Shown here: positions 26,543 through 35,065 of the stretch, piece by piece
Layout: every line of letters starts with the position of its first letter
Position numbering within the stretch: the first letter of the stretch is position 1
Assembly (NCBI GenBank): GCA_036399835.1
Contig: DASWMI010000118.1
Span: forward strand, 1-60,161
From: DASYML01 sp036399835
GTDB lineage: Bacteria; Acidobacteriota; Blastocatellia; Pyrinomonadales; Pyrinomonadaceae
DNA: 60,161 nucleotides
Direction of reading: 5' to 3'
The notes under the pieces: model-generated
Databases searched by the model: none
Seen by the model: only the letters and a program-made list of their open reading frames with translations
What the model was told of the DNA's origin: nothing
Translations under genes and position numbers: made by a program

Positions 26543-28420
26543 TCATCCTTCAGCATCGGCCAGATTTGAGCCTGCGGTCATCGCGGGGTGTTTTCTATTG
26601 CTGGTCCAGCGTCTGATGGAGTCTATCAGGATGATGACGGCGGCAAGCATGAGGATAGCCGTCAGCGCGACGTTGAGATAGCCCTGCGCGGCTGTCTCGC
26701 TCTTTTGCGAGAGCGGCCAGAAGTTGTCCGTGATTGATTTCCAACCGGCGACGAGCGTCGTCGTGGCGACGAAGACAAGCGGCATGATTGTGACCCAGGC
26801 GTAGCGCGCTCGCCCCATGTTGATGATAACGGTCGTCGCCACGCAGAGCGCGACCGCCGCGAGCAACTGGTTGGCGATGCCGAACATGGGCCAGATCGTA
26901 GAGATCGAGCCGGACCAGATGAAGGCCGCCCACCCGCCCACCACGAGCGCCGTCGTGATGAGAGAACCCGGCAGCCAGGTCGGCTCTTCAAACCTGCGAT
27001 AGAAGCGCCCGCCAAACTCTCCGACCAGAAAACGCGCGACGCGCGTCCCCGTATCAATCGTCGTCAGGATAAAGAGCGCCTCGAACATGATGGCGAAGTG
27101 ATACCAGTATTTCATCAGACCGCTGAGGCCCGGCACGGCGTCGAAAATCTTGGCGATGCCGAGCGCGAGCGTGACCGCGCCGCCCGTGCGCCCGCGCAAG
27201 TTTTTCTCGCCCGATTCCGCTTCCAGCCGGTCAATCTCCTTCGGCTGAAGATCAAACCCTCCGGCAGTATGCGTGTCCACCATCTGGACGTAGGCGGCCT
27301 TTTGCGCTTCGGTCCTCTGCGGAGTATTGATGACAAAGTAGTCGCCCGGAAAGAGCGAGGTCGCGGCAATCAAGGCGACCACCCCGACGACGCCCTCCAT
27401 CAGCATCCCGCCGTAGCCTATGACCCGCGCATCCTTTTCTTTGGCGAGCATCTTCGGCGTCGTCCCCGAAGAGATGAGCGCGTGAAAACCGCTGATCGCG
27501 CCGCAAGCGATGGTGATAAAGACGAAGGGATAAACCTTGCCGGGGATAACTGGTCCACCGCCCGCGACGAAGGGCGTCACGGCGGGCATGTTCAGATAAG
27601 GATGGACCAGAATAACGCCGAGGATGAGGAAGGCGACCGTGCCGATTTTCAAGTAAGAAGAGAGATAATCGCGCGGGCAGAGAAGCATCCAGACGGGAAG
27701 CACGGAGGCGATAAAGCCGTAGGCCGCCATCAACAAAATAATCTTCTCGCGCGAAAAGGTGAAGCTCGCGGCCCAGCCAGATTCGGCGATGCGCCCACCG
27801 AGAAAGACCGCGAGCAGCAGACAGACGACGCCGATGGCGCTCGCTTCAGCGATGCGGCCAGGGCGTATGCGGTACATGTAGAGTCCCATCAGGAGCGCGA
27901 GCGGAATCGTGAAGCCGACTGTGAAAGTGCCCCAGGGCGATTCGGCCAGCGCGTTGACGACGACGAGACCCAGACCCGCGAGCGCGATGACGACGATAAA
28001 GAGAATCGCTATGCCTGCGACGAGACCCGAGAGCGGGCTGATTTCCGTGCGCGCAATCTCGGCGAGCGATTTCCCTTTGCGGCGCACGCTCGCCACCAGA
28101 ATCATAAAATCGTGGACGGCTCCGCCCAGACAGACGCCTATCACCAGCCACAGCAGACCAGGCAAAAAGCCGAATTGCGCCGCCAGCACAGGCCCGACCA
28201 GTGGACCAGCGCCCGAGATGGCCGCGAAGTGGTGGCCGAAGAGCACCCACTTGTTCGTCGGGTAATAGTTATGCCCGTCGTACATCGTCTGCGACGGCAT
28301 GGGGTTGGTATCATCGAGCGCGAGGACTTTCGCCGCGATGAAAGCCGAATAGTAGCGATACGCAACGGCCATCACGCACAAAGCGCCAATGATAATCGGT
28401 AAGGCGTTGACCCTCTCCAT
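26543..28420 (-). CDS. cstA: CstA-family peptide/carbon-starvation transporter
   Basis: The 625-residue protein is a multi-pass membrane transporter with about 16 hydrophobic segments. It has the CstA family start (YRYYSAFIAAKVLALDD), the conserved GHHFAAISGAGPLVGPVLAAQ region split here as GHHFAAISGAGPL and VGPVLAAQ, and SGFHALISSGTTPK. CstA-type proteins import peptides, and the paralog BtsT imports pyruvate; which substrate applies is open. The ATG at 28420 opens the gene. It is convergent with the DUF6916 gene and lies 76 bases downstream of a small leftward membrane-protein gene. Confidence 0.93.
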   Translation of the reverse strand: MERVNALPIIIGALCVMAVAYRYYSAFIAAKVLALDDTNPMPSQTMYDGHNYYPTNKWVLFGHHFAAISGAGPLVGPVLAAQFGFLPGLLWLVIGVCLGGAVHDFMILVASVRRKGKSLAEIARTEISPLSGLVAGIAILFIVVIALAGLGLVVVNALAESPWGTFTVGFTIPLALLMGLYMYRIRPGRIAEASAIGVVCLLLAVFLGGRIAESGWAASFTFSREKIILLMAAYGFIASVLPVWMLLCPRDYLSSYLKIGTVAFLILGVILVHPYLNMPAVTPFVAGGGPVIPGKVYPFVFITIACGAISGFHALISSGTTPKMLAKEKDARVIGYGGMLMEGVVGVVALIAATSLFPGDYFVINTPQRTEAQKAAYVQMVDTHTAGGFDLQPKEIDRLEAESGEKNLRGRTGGAVTLALGIAKIFDAVPGLSGLMKYWYHFAIMFEALFILTTIDTGTRVARFLVGEFGGRFYRRFEEPTWLPGSLITTALVVGGWAAFIWSGSISTIWPMFGIANQLLAAVALCVATTVIINMGRARYAWVTIMPLVFVATTTLVAGWKSITDNFWPLSQKSETAAQGYLNVALTAILMLAAVIILIDSIRRWTSNRKHPAMTAGSNLADAEG

Positions 28421-28496
28421 AATCTAGACCTCGCGGCTCACAAGGCTTTGACCTGCGTCTTTATGGACCGGACACATTCATGGCTGGACCAGAAAC

Positions 28497-28667
28497 TCAG
28501 AAGAGCCACCTGAGCAGGTAGAACGCTCCGACAACCGCTCCACCGAGGAGCAGCAGGAGCAGCACAACCAGGCTGCCGACGGCCAGCTTGAATTTCCTGT
28601 AACGGTTTTTATCGGGCGGCGCTAAAGAGCTTTGCGGAAAATAGGGTGGTGGTGTGTAGGTTGCCAT
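28497..28667 (-). CDS. 56-residue single-pass membrane protein
   Basis: A short leftward frame runs from ATG at 28667 to TGA at 28497. AGGAGAG lies 5 bases before the start, a better site than many larger genes here have. The product begins MATYTPPPYFPQSS, then a basic stretch (DKNRYRKFK), one strong membrane helix (residues about 29-51) and the end RWLF. The Pro/Tyr-rich N-terminus should be cytoplasmic by the positive-inside rule. It lies between the methyltransferase gene and cstA, all leftward. It could modulate the transporter or be an independent small protein. It is easily missed because of its length. Confidence 0.65.
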   Translation of the reverse strand: MATYTPPPYFPQSSLAPPDKNRYRKFKLAVGSLVVLLLLLLGGAVVGAFYLLRWLF

Positions 28668-28762
28668 CTGGCTCTCCTTGAAAACTTGCTACAAATAGTT
28701 TGCCGTTCGCCTTCAAGTATTCCACAAATCGGCGGGCAGGCAAAACGCTCTTGAGTCGTAAG

Positions 28763-29515
28763 TCAGGGCTGATGCCTGCCAACCCTCAGGTGGAGCGGCC
28801 ATCTGACGAGCTGCCTGCGCTCAGGCTCTCCCCAGAGCGCGAGCAACTCGTCTGCCAGCCCCTCCGTCACTGGGTCGAACCCGCGCTCTTTGATAAACCT
28901 TTGCGTCGCGGACCAGGTGCGCAGATAGCCGAGCAGGTCTAAGAGAGACCAATCAACTTCGATATAAAACTGCGGCGGGTTTAGCTCTATGAAAGGGAAA
29001 GGAATCGAGCGATATTTGTCTTCGACGATGACTCTTTCGGGCGGCCAGTATGGCCCAACCGTTTCGCCGTAAAATCTATTGATGGGCTGGTCCAGCTCCT
29101 CATTGATGGTCAGCAGGTTATAGCACCAGACGGCGACAACGCCCCCGGGTCGCAAAGTGCGCTTCGCTTCATTGTAAAAATCTTCGAGGTTGAGCCAGTG
29201 TAGAGCCTGCGCGACGGTGATTAAATCTATCGAGCCGGATTCGAGGCCGGAGTTTTCCGCCGGAGCAGTCCTGTATTCAATCTTCGCGTGCGCGGCTGCG
29301 CTGGCAATCTGGGACTGGCTCGCATCCGTCGCGATGACGTGCTCGAAGAATCTTGCGAGGCCCTGCGCAGCCTGCCCGTTGCCCGTCGCGCAGTCCCAGG
29401 CCCTTTCGCGCGCGAAAACCAGCGAGGCCAGATAAGCGAACAGCTCCGCCGGATAAAGCGGGCGGTATTTGGCGTAGTCAACCGAATGGGTGGAAAAGTG
29501 GTCCTTGAAGTTCAT
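28763..29515 (-). CDS. class I SAM-dependent methyltransferase
   Basis: From the ATG at 29515 the protein has 250 residues. Motif I is WDCATGNGQAAQGL (a variant of the glycine-rich SAM loop), an acidic residue follows in VIATDASQSQI, and motif IV is IDLITVAQALHW. It resembles the UbiE/Tam-like small-molecule methyltransferases whose N-terminus reads FKDHFSTHSVDYAKYRP. The substrate is unknown. A longer frame overlaps the upstream gene and adds non-homologous residues. It lies 25 bases after the saccharopine-dehydrogenase-like gene and is probably in the same operon. Confidence 0.85.
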   Translation of the reverse strand: MNFKDHFSTHSVDYAKYRPLYPAELFAYLASLVFARERAWDCATGNGQAAQGLARFFEHVIATDASQSQIASAAAHAKIEYRTAPAENSGLESGSIDLITVAQALHWLNLEDFYNEAKRTLRPGGVVAVWCYNLLTINEELDQPINRFYGETVGPYWPPERVIVEDKYRSIPFPFIELNPPQFYIEVDWSLLDLLGYLRTWSATQRFIKERGFDPVTEGLADELLALWGEPERRQLVRWPLHLRVGRHQP

Positions 29516-29540
29516 CGCCGCGAGACCGCAAACGCGTCTT

Positions 29541-30698
29541 TCAATCTTCGATAAGCTTTTCTTCGATGATGATATTGCGCTTTGCCAGCTCGGCCACAAA
29601 AGCTTCGGGCGGAACACATCGCTCCTGCGGGATCGCGCCCTGCTCTTTAATCTCTCCGCGCCCCATCATCTGCGCGATAATCGAAGCGGGAAAGGCTGTC
29701 GTGCGCATCATCGCGCTCAAACCGGTGCTCTTATCGAAACGGTCTATGATGTCGTAACGCAGCAGCTGCGGCTGCGCGGCATCCGTCATCCGGCCACGAA
29801 ACTCTACGCGGATGAGCACCACGTCGGGTTCGTCCGCAGGCAGGCGGCGCAGGAGCATCTCGCCGAGCACGCGCCTGGGAGTCGTGCGCGCGCCGTCCAC
29901 CTCAATCGGCTCGCTGCTCGCCAGCCCCAGCTCAATCAAGAGCCTGAATCTCTCGCAGTGGCCCGGATAGCGTATCGTTTTGTAATCAAGCTCGCGCAGT
30001 CGGCCCAGAAAACTTTCGGGCAGGGTCGACGTGCCGCCGGAAGTCTGAAAGGCTTCCATCCTCTGAAAGGGCGCGGGAAATTCCAGCTCTTCCAACTCGG
30101 TCATCGAATCCACTTCGACAATCCGTCCATCACGAATGACGCGCGCACGCTCGACATATTCGTTGATTAACCCTTCGACGGAAAAGACTATCTGGTAATC
30201 GAGCGGTGGCCTGGGAGACTGCGGCAGGCCGCCGACGCGTATGTGAATCTCTTCGAGCGTGTGGAAACGCGCAGCGCCGTGCGCGGCCAGCACGGAGACC
30301 ATGCCGGGCGCTAGACCACAGTCAGGGATCAGGTGTATGCCAGCGGCGCGCGCTTCCTGGTCCAGCGACAGTTCCTGGTCCACGACAGAGTTGTTGCCGC
30401 CCAGATCGCAGAAGCTGGTCCGGGCTTCAATCGCGGCGCGCGCCAGATTCAGGTTGTGATGATAAACGACGCAGCTCATCGCAGCATCATGACCGCGCAT
30501 CAGGGCGACAGCCTGGCCCATATCCGCGACATCAAGCTGCACAGGCTTGAGCTTGTCGCTGCCGATGGTGTGGGCGACGGCGCGTGCGCGTTCGAGGTCC
30601 AGGTCGGCGACCGTCACCGATTGGACATCCGCGGCCTGGACCAGATCAAATGCCGCGCCGAGACCCATGCGGCCCGCGCCGAGTACGAGAATTTTCAT
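29541..30698 (-). CDS. saccharopine dehydrogenase-like oxidoreductase
   Basis: The 385-residue protein starts with a Rossmann nucleotide-binding motif (LVLGAGRMGLGAA) and has the family segments VYHHNLNLARAAIEA, CDLGG and PDCGLAPGMV. Members of this group include lysine dehydrogenases and saccharopine reductases, and act on amino-acid-derived imines with NAD(P). The next gene upstream is a cationic-type amino-acid permease 30 bases away. Together they suggest uptake and oxidation of lysine or another amino acid. Start and length are normal. Confidence 0.87.
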   Translation of the reverse strand: MKILVLGAGRMGLGAAFDLVQAADVQSVTVADLDLERARAVAHTIGSDKLKPVQLDVADMGQAVALMRGHDAAMSCVVYHHNLNLARAAIEARTSFCDLGGNNSVVDQELSLDQEARAAGIHLIPDCGLAPGMVSVLAAHGAARFHTLEEIHIRVGGLPQSPRPPLDYQIVFSVEGLINEYVERARVIRDGRIVEVDSMTELEELEFPAPFQRMEAFQTSGGTSTLPESFLGRLRELDYKTIRYPGHCERFRLLIELGLASSEPIEVDGARTTPRRVLGEMLLRRLPADEPDVVLIRVEFRGRMTDAAQPQLLRYDIIDRFDKSTGLSAMMRTTAFPASIIAQMMGRGEIKEQGAIPQERCVPPEAFVAELAKRNIIIEEKLIED

Positions 30699-30728
30699 AG
30701 AAAGCTAAAAGGGCAGCCTGCCAGTCTC

Positions 30729-32486
30729 TTAAACATTACTCGCGGCGTCATCCGGCTTGTCAGGCTGCGAAGCGCCCATCGCAGTGCCCGCGATACCCAG
30801 CAATAGTCCGATGACAATCAGGATGAGTCCGGCAAGCGCGCGCGCGTGGTCTTCCGCGCCGGAGTTGATGGCTTCATTGATTAACCTGGATGGGCCTGCA
30901 TCGTGCGGGATGGTAAAGAGGCCGCAGGCGACCAGCAGAAAGCCGAGCGCCGCCAGCTTGAGCGGCAGCGGGGCACGCGCGGGCCGCCCCATCTTCATCC
31001 CTATCGCGCTGTGCGTGTACCCGAAAGAGGTATAGATTGCCATCCCGAGGACGAGCCAGCCGATAAAACGCCACCAGGAAGCGGGCGGCAGGTAGTACAT
31101 CAGGAAGAAGCAGGAGGCCGCGCCGAGCAGAGGCAGAAACCATGGGCCGAAGGGAACGCGAAACGGCCTTGGCCTCGCGGGGTCTTTGTAGCGCAGGATG
31201 ATGATGCCTATGCAGACGAGCACGAAGGCGAAGAGCGTGCCGATGTTCGTCAGGTCCACCATCTCGTCTATGCTCGCAAAGGCGGCAAAGCCTCCGACGA
31301 AGATACCGGTCAAAATCGTCGTCACGTGCGGCGTTTTGTATTTGGGATGAACGCTCGCAAAGACGGAAGGGAGCAGCCCGTCTCTCGCCATCGAAAAGAA
31401 GATGCGCGGCTGGCCCAGTTGAAAGACGAGCAGGACTGCCGTATGGGCCACGACCGAGCCGAAGGCGACAATCGCGCTGGCCCAGTTGGCCTGTGGCGCG
31501 ACGTGATCGAGCGCCATCGTCAGAGGCTCCGCCTGTTCGGTCGAAAGACGCTGGACCAGTTCCTGGTAGGGGATGATGCCGGTAAAGACCGCCGCGACGA
31601 CGACGTAAAAGATCGTGCAGATGACGAGCGAAGCGATGATGCCGATGGGCAGGTCGCGCGAAGGATTCTTGCATTCTTCGGCGACGGTCGAGACCGCGTC
31701 GAAGCCTATGTAAGCGAAGAAGACGAGGGCCGCTCCGGTAAAAGTGCCGGACCAGCCGTTGGGCTGAAAGGGCTGCCAGTTTTTGACCATCGTCGCGGGC
31801 GAGACAAAGTAGAGCGCGACGACGATGAAGAAGAGCAGGACCAGAATCTTGATGCCGACCATCACGGCGTTAAAGCCGGCTGACTCTTTGATGCCCCAGA
31901 CGAGAACAATCGTGATGAGCGCGACAATGCCGAAGGCCAGCAGGTTAAAGACGATGGGCACGCCGAAGATATGCGGCGCGCTCTCGTAGAGACCTGGAAT
32001 CTTGGCCGCCGTCCGGTAGTCTGTCGCGAGCCATTGCGGAAAGTGTATGCCCAGATCGTCGAGCAGCGTGCGGAAATAGTTGGCCCAACTGATGGCGACG
32101 GCGATGTTGCCGACGGCATATTCGATAATCAGGTCCCAGCCGATAATCCAGGCGACCAACTCGCCCAAGGTCGCGTAAGAATATGTATAGGCCGAGCCGC
32201 TAATCGGGACCATCGAAGCAAACTCCGCATAGCAGAGCGCCGTAAAGCCGCAGACAATCGCCGTGATGACAAAGGAGAGCATGAGCGATGCGCCCGCGCC
32301 TGGCCTGACGGCATCGCCTGCGGCTGCCGTCCCGACGGTTGCGAAGATGCCCGCGCCGATAATCGCGCCGATCCCTAGCAGCGTGATGTTAAAGGCTCCG
32401 AGCGTGCGCTTGAGTGAAAACTGCGGCCCGCCCGCCGCCGCCAGAATATCGTCCAGATTTTTGGTGCGAAAGATGCCTCGAAGCAA
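30729..32486 (-). CDS. APC-family amino-acid permease (CAT type)
   Basis: The 585-residue protein has about 14 hydrophobic segments. It has the APC signature GIGAIIGAGIFATVG near the start and IGFDAVSTVAEECKNPSRDLP in the middle. The latter is typical of cationic amino-acid transporter homologues such as YfnA. It starts at a TTG (32486) preceded by GGGAGAAG. It would import an amino acid by symport with a cation. The downstream saccharopine-dehydrogenase-like gene, 30 bases away, supports a role in basic amino-acid use. The C-terminal 100 residues add two extra helices. Confidence 0.9.
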   Translation of the reverse strand: MLRGIFRTKNLDDILAAAGGPQFSLKRTLGAFNITLLGIGAIIGAGIFATVGTAAAGDAVRPGAGASLMLSFVITAIVCGFTALCYAEFASMVPISGSAYTYSYATLGELVAWIIGWDLIIEYAVGNIAVAISWANYFRTLLDDLGIHFPQWLATDYRTAAKIPGLYESAPHIFGVPIVFNLLAFGIVALITIVLVWGIKESAGFNAVMVGIKILVLLFFIVVALYFVSPATMVKNWQPFQPNGWSGTFTGAALVFFAYIGFDAVSTVAEECKNPSRDLPIGIIASLVICTIFYVVVAAVFTGIIPYQELVQRLSTEQAEPLTMALDHVAPQANWASAIVAFGSVVAHTAVLLVFQLGQPRIFFSMARDGLLPSVFASVHPKYKTPHVTTILTGIFVGGFAAFASIDEMVDLTNIGTLFAFVLVCIGIIILRYKDPARPRPFRVPFGPWFLPLLGAASCFFLMYYLPPASWWRFIGWLVLGMAIYTSFGYTHSAIGMKMGRPARAPLPLKLAALGFLLVACGLFTIPHDAGPSRLINEAINSGAEDHARALAGLILIVIGLLLGIAGTAMGASQPDKPDDAASNV

Positions 32487-32607
32487 GATTTTCTTCTCCC
32501 TGAGCTTAGAGTGAAATCGCTTTCAAGAGCTTGAGAAGGACACGGCTAAAATGCTGAAACTGGTGCGCGGAGTTTGGCACAGCCATATACTCGAACGCAA
32601 CTAAAAA

Positions 32608-32695
32608 AGTTTTCAGTTTCCGGTTTTCAGTTTTCAGCACAGACAGCTTGCTTTCGACTGAAAACCGGAAACTGAAAACTCAAAACTGAAAACTG
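32608..32695. repeat. intergenic hairpin repeat, family B copy 1
   Basis: The arms are made of AGTTTTCAG-like units and complements (ACTGAAAAC) around a loop CAGCACAGACAGCTTGCTTT. A second copy with the same loop core in the same orientation lies at 33549-33610, on the other side of the hypothetical gene. Confidence 0.75.
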
Positions 32696-32762
32696 TTTTT
32701 GCCTTTTTACTTTTACCTTGCTATGCTCCGCCGCAAACCAGCAGGCCCGTGATCGGTCTCGT

Positions 32763-33545
32763 ATGCAAGAGGACGCAAAATCTCGTATCCTTCATCAGAA
32801 TCTGGATACGAGCTATGTCAATCTGAGCGCGTTGCTGCGCTATTTGCGGCAGCGCGAATTCACCGGGCGCGTCCACGTAGAGCTGGACGAGTATGACGCG
32901 GATGTCTTCTTGCAGGGCGCTCAAGAGCCGCGCGTGCGCGAGACGGACCACGCCACAGGGCGCAAGGGAGAAGGCGAAGAGGCTTTGCGCCGTCTGCTCG
33001 TGAGGGCGACGCAGCCGGGCGGACTCGTCAGCGTCTACGAGGGTGCGAGCGAGCTGCCCGCGAGCGATGCTGGATTATCCGCTCCGGCTGGTCCATTAAG
33101 TGCCGAAGGCTTGGACCAATCCGGCGGCAAGCTGACGGATGAAGAGGTTGAATGGCGCGAGCTTTTGCGTTTGAGCGGCGAGCTGATTGCCACCATAGAG
33201 CGTGCGGCGCAGAGCGTCGGCGGCGATTTCAACGCAGCCTTCCGCGCCGCGCGTTTAGAGATGGCCGACGACTACTCTTTTCTGGACCCGGCCACGAATC
33301 GCTTGACCTACGCGCAAGGGAAGGTTCATTTGCAAGCGCAGCCGGGCCTCAGCGCTTATGTGCAGAGCCTGGCCGAATGCCTGCGCCGCTCTGTCGAGAA
33401 GCTGGCGAAGGGCGCGCACGAAGGGCGCATGCGCGAGCGCGTCGCGCTGGAACTGGCCGTGCTCGCGCGCAGGCGGCAAACACAGCTCGCGCGCTTCAAG
33501 CTCGCGTCGCAGCTTGACCGCATCGCGGGCACGAGAGTTTTGTAA
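32763..33545 (+). CDS. hypothetical protein, DUF4388-like N-terminus
   Basis: I chose the ATG at 32763 (MQEDAKSRILHQN), giving 260 residues; the frame upstream runs into repeat DNA. Residues about 8-55 (LSALLRYLRQREFTGRVHVEL) resemble the PatA-like DUF4388 domain found in bacterial regulatory proteins. A Pro/Ala/Ser linker leads to a helical C-terminal region with several Arg/Ala-rich helices. There is no signal peptide. I am not sure of the family. The gene is bracketed by two family B hairpin repeats in direct orientation. Confidence 0.55.
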   Translation: MQEDAKSRILHQNLDTSYVNLSALLRYLRQREFTGRVHVELDEYDADVFLQGAQEPRVRETDHATGRKGEGEEALRRLLVRATQPGGLVSVYEGASELPASDAGLSAPAGPLSAEGLDQSGGKLTDEEVEWRELLRLSGELIATIERAAQSVGGDFNAAFRAARLEMADDYSFLDPATNRLTYAQGKVHLQAQPGLSAYVQSLAECLRRSVEKLAKGAHEGRMRERVALELAVLARRRQTQLARFKLASQLDRIAGTRVL

Positions 33546-33548
33546 AAA

Positions 33549-33610
33549 CAGTTTTCAGTTTTGAGTTTTCAGCACAGACAAATTGCTTTTAACTGAAAAC
33601 TGAAAACCGG
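33549..33610. repeat. intergenic hairpin repeat, family B copy 2
   Basis: AGTTTTCAG-type units pair with ACTGAAAAC units around CAGCACAGACAAATTGCTTT, the same loop core as at 32608-32695. It ends 8 bases before the next ATG and leaves only AACCGG..AAAAACCT as a leader. Confidence 0.75.
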
Positions 33611-33618
33611 AAAAACCT

Positions 33619-33894
33619 ATGTTCAAATGGAACGCTTTCTGGACCACTCTGAGCGTGTTGTTTCTGGCGGAGATGGGCGATAAGACGCAGCTTGCGGCGA
33701 TTACGCTGGCGGCCCAGACGGGCTCGCCCGTCTCGGTCTTTCTCGGCGCGGCGCTGGCGCTCGTGCTCGTCTCGCTGATCGGCGTTGCGCTCGGCGCGCT
33801 CCTCGGCGAGTATTTACCGACTAACTTGATACGCAAGCTGGCCGCCGTCGCTTTTATCGTTATCGGCGTGTTGATGCTCTGGGGGAAACTTTAG
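33619..33894 (+). CDS. half-size TMEM165/GDT1 (UPF0016) family transporter
   Basis: The 91-residue protein holds one copy of the family signature E-x-G-D-K-T (AEMGDKTQLAAI) and three hydrophobic segments. Eukaryotic and most bacterial members have two such halves; single-half forms must dimerise in inverted orientation. The family exports Mn2+ or Ca2+ (MneA, GDT1). It stands alone here. No Mn riboswitch (yybP-type) is visible upstream, because the family B hairpin fills the gap. Start ATG at 33619 has no clear ribosome binding site. Confidence 0.85.
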   Translation: MFKWNAFWTTLSVLFLAEMGDKTQLAAITLAAQTGSPVSVFLGAALALVLVSLIGVALGALLGEYLPTNLIRKLAAVAFIVIGVLMLWGKL

Positions 33895-33922
33895 AAAGGC
33901 GAAAAGACGCGCGGGTGCTCGA

Positions 33923-33972
33923 ATCATCAATCGTCAATGGAAGAGCAGGATTTATCTATTGATGATTGACGA
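33923..33972. repeat. short intergenic inverted repeat, family D
   Basis: TCATCAATCGTCAAT and ATTGATGATTGACGA are related arms of the same 7-base units in opposite orientation. The units resemble the inner pair of the nested repeat at 22535-22585. Confidence 0.5.
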
Positions 33973-33998
33973 CGAAGGCGCTCAAGCGTTCAAGCGTT

Positions 33999-34967
33999 AT
34001 GTATCCATTCCGAAATATTCTGTATCCGACCGATTTCACGCCTCACGCGCGCGCGGCCCTCAAGTATGCGGCCGCGTTTGCGCGCGAGAGCGGCGGGCGC
34101 ATAGTGCTCTTCAGCGTGCAGGGCGGGACCGTGCCGGCCAACCTGATGAATCTCTCCGCGCGTGTCTTTGAAGAGCAGCCGGACCAAAAATGGCTGCAAC
34201 AGTTGCGCATGGATGTTGAGGATGTGCTGGGAGACCCACTGCTTAGCGGGCTGGAGGTCGAGCCTGTGATTATAGAGGGCGAGCCGGCGGAAGAGATTGC
34301 GCGCGCCGTCCGCGACTATGACATAGACCTCGTGACAATCGTGACGCATGGACGCAAAGGGCTGGCGCGTGCGCTCTGGGGTTCGACCGCCGAAGAGATT
34401 ATCGCAGAGGCCACCTGCCCAGTGCTCACTGTGCGCCCGCCTCAGCGCGATTTCGTAGAGCACAGGGAAGGCCACACCGCTATGCGCCTTAATCGCGTCC
34501 TGCTGGCGACAAACTTCCGCCCTTCTTCGATGGTCGCTGCACACGTCGCGTCGGAATTGGTCCGGCGCACGGGAGCGGAGTTTCACGTTATCTACGTGAT
34601 TGGTGATTACATGGAGCAGATTGCGGACATCTTTCCGGACACGGCGGGCGCGTCGCTATCCAGATGGCGCGGATACGTTGAGGAGCGTATGGAAGGCTTC
34701 GCGCGCGAGGCAGGCAGCCCGCTCAAGACGCACATCGCGGAGGGCAGGCCGTATGCCGAAATCGTGAGGCTCGCCACCGAGAGGGATTTTGACCTCATAG
34801 TCATCGGGACCAGCGTTCACGCATCGCTCTTCGGGGGCGCTCCCGCGCTCGGCCCGGACATCGAGCGCGTCGTGCGCAACGCACCCTGCCCCGTCCTCTG
34901 CGTCCCCTCAGGCCGCGCCGTCACACCCATCCCCGCCCTCGTCACAGAACCCGTCCCGCAAACGTGA
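33999..34967 (+). CDS. tandem universal stress protein (two UspA domains)
   Basis: The 322-residue protein has two UspA domains. The first (residues 4-150) starts YPFRNILYPTDFTPHA and has the nucleotide-binding pattern THGRKGLARALWGST, which suggests ATP binding. The second (about 165-308) is more divergent, with GTSVHASLFGGA in the matching place, and may not bind ATP. Such tandem proteins are linked to stress survival. The ATG at 33999 fits the family start; the frame upstream is repeat DNA. It is followed directly by a family A hairpin. Confidence 0.9.
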   Translation: MYPFRNILYPTDFTPHARAALKYAAAFARESGGRIVLFSVQGGTVPANLMNLSARVFEEQPDQKWLQQLRMDVEDVLGDPLLSGLEVEPVIIEGEPAEEIARAVRDYDIDLVTIVTHGRKGLARALWGSTAEEIIAEATCPVLTVRPPQRDFVEHREGHTAMRLNRVLLATNFRPSSMVAAHVASELVRRTGAEFHVIYVIGDYMEQIADIFPDTAGASLSRWRGYVEERMEGFAREAGSPLKTHIAEGRPYAEIVRLATERDFDLIVIGTSVHASLFGGAPALGPDIERVVRNAPCPVLCVPSGRAVTPIPALVTEPVPQT

Positions 34968-34969
34968 AA

Positions 34970-35065
34970 AGTCTGAGAGTCCGAGAGTCTGGAGTCTGAG
35001 AGTCAAAGGCCCAAAGCTTTTATCTTTTGACTCCAGACTCTCGGACTCTCAGACTCTCAGACTCT
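34970..35065. repeat. intergenic hairpin repeat, family A copy 2
   Basis: AGTCTGAGAGTCCGAGAGTC-type units pair with GACTCTCGGACTCTCAGACT-type units. The loop contains AAAGGCCCAAAGCTTTTATC, which is the inverted form of the loop of copy 1 at 21656-21742. It fills the gap between the Usp stop codon and the rhodanese stop codon and overlaps the first base of the latter. Confidence 0.75.

Noticed and set aside
27098..28402. 434-residue rightward open frame
   Set aside because: It is antisense to cstA and rich in Arg, Asp and Gln, typical of the shadow of a hydrophobic protein.
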